Assembly: GCA_003278535.1 (NCBI GenBank)
Contig: QCEG01000007.1
Location: 1-64,000 of the forward strand
DNA: 64,000 nucleotides
From: Prochlorococcus sp. AG-355-N18
Lineage (GTDB): Bacteria > Cyanobacteriota > Cyanobacteriia > PCC-6307 > Cyanobiaceae
Direction: 5' to 3'
Positions 62,947-64,000 of the stretch are shown piece by piece. The position numbers and the translations under genes were made by a program. Every line of letters starts with the position of its first letter. Position 1 is the stretch's first letter. The notes under the pieces were generated by a model, which saw nothing but the letters and a program-made list of their open reading frames with translations, did not search any database and was not told where the DNA came from.

Positions 62947-64000
62947 ATGTTTAAAAATCTTTATCCCAGATATAAAAATACATTTAGATATTTTTTTATT
63001 TTTTTATTCGAGATATTTGGTCCATATCAAATCTTTAAATATATGATAAATAGAGATTTTAATTTACTAAAAAATCTAAGTAACTTATCATTATTAACAC
63101 TGATATCCGCATGGTTTTTTATTAGTTATTTGAAAGAAAGATATTCGAAAATCAATATCAACAATAATTTTAAAAATTATTTAATTAAACTTAATGATTT
63201 ATTTTTAGTAACTATTATAGTTTCAATATTTTTATTCAGTCTAAAAACAATCGGAATAGATCTTAATTTATATTCAAAAAATCTTCCTTTAATATTTTTG
63301 ATACTAATAATTATGTCTATGGCACAAGAAATAATTACAATAAACACTCTCCAATACATATCACCTCGAAAATGCAAAGAAGTATTTATTCTTGGTTCAG
63401 AGATGGATTTAATTGCAATTAAAAATATTCTTAAAAACTATAATTATTATGAAGAGATCATTTTCAAAGTTATTGATTCAAGCTTTTACCAAGATGTTCT
63501 TCCTGATCAACTAATAATTTCAAAAGAAAATCAATTAAATTTTAATGAATATAAGCTTCTAAAGAAATTTCTATTAAGCGGCGTTCAAATAACATCTAAA
63601 TATAAATGGTTTGAATATGAACTTAATTGCCTTCCAGTAGAGTTGTTAGATAAAGAAAATTTTCTAGACTCAAAACTTTTCCTAAATAATAGGGGTTTAG
63701 AGTTTAAATTAAAAAGGTTATTTGACATATTAGTTAGTCTATTATTATTGTTTTTTTCTTTACCATTAATTTTATTTTTCGGATCTCTAATTTGGCTTTT
63801 CGATAGAGGTCCTGTTTTTTATAAACAAGAAAGAGAAGGCTTATTTAGAAGAAAGTTTTTTGTTTATAAACTGCGATCTATGGTGGTTAATGCAGAAACA
63901 TCAGGTCCTCAATGGGCGGCTAAAAACGATAAAAGAATAACATTAATTGGAAATATTATAAGAAAAACAAGAATAGATGAATTACCTCAGCTGATTTCAG
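62947..64000 (+). CDS. Undecaprenyl-phosphate sugar transferase (WcaJ/CpsE-like), truncated by right edge
   Basis: Hand translation: [22 protein letters not shown]...GPVFYKQEREGLFRRKFFVYKLRSM...LPQLIS. Confidence 0.9.
   Translation, partial: MFKNLYPRYKNTFRYFFIFLFEIFGPYQIFKYMINRDFNLLKNLSNLSLLTLISAWFFISYLKERYSKININNNFKNYLIKLNDLFLVTIIVSIFLFSLKTIGIDLNLYSKNLPLIFLILIIMSMAQEIITINTLQYISPRKCKEVFILGSEMDLIAIKNILKNYNYYEEIIFKVIDSSFYQDVLPDQLIISKENQLNFNEYKLLKKFLLSGVQITSKYKWFEYELNCLPVELLDKENFLDSKLFLNNRGLEFKLKRLFDILVSLLLLFFSLPLILFFGSLIWLFDRGPVFYKQEREGLFRRKFFVYKLRSMVVNAETSGPQWAAKNDKRITLIGNIIRKTRIDELPQLIS

Overview
AT-rich cyanobacterial chromosome window, most likely a high-light Prochlorococcus judging by protein families and gene order. 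Most of it is ordinary core genome: polA, cysS, dxr, pntAB, trxR-trx fusion, infA, petM, ilvH, ycf4, psbD-psbC, cobQ, glyQ, isiB, sppA, rpmH-rnpA-yidC-ycf46, serS, rseP, rpsN, pnp, rsmI, and the start of a polysaccharide locus at the right edge. The accessory part is about 22.90-35.63 kb, abutting the 3' end of tRNA-Ser(CGA). My reading is that it is two tandem, related, apparently non-autonomous integrative elements. Three copies of the tRNA 3'-end sequence (aacggagagggtg) lie at 22903, 28693 and 35633. They delimit element A (about 5.8 kb: sigma-region-4-like protein, DnaB-type helicase core, two TPR proteins) and element B (about 6.9 kb: type I restriction-modification operon). Both elements carry terminal arrays at nearly identical distances from the att cores: 12-bp-spaced CCNNCANNAC iterons, in a CCACCAACAC version in A and a CCCCCACTAC/CCCACACTAC version in B, and 10-bp-phased ATANNGGA-like repeats. 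No recombinase gene is visible in either. Conserved geometry with element-specific iteron sequence is the most interesting signal in the window.
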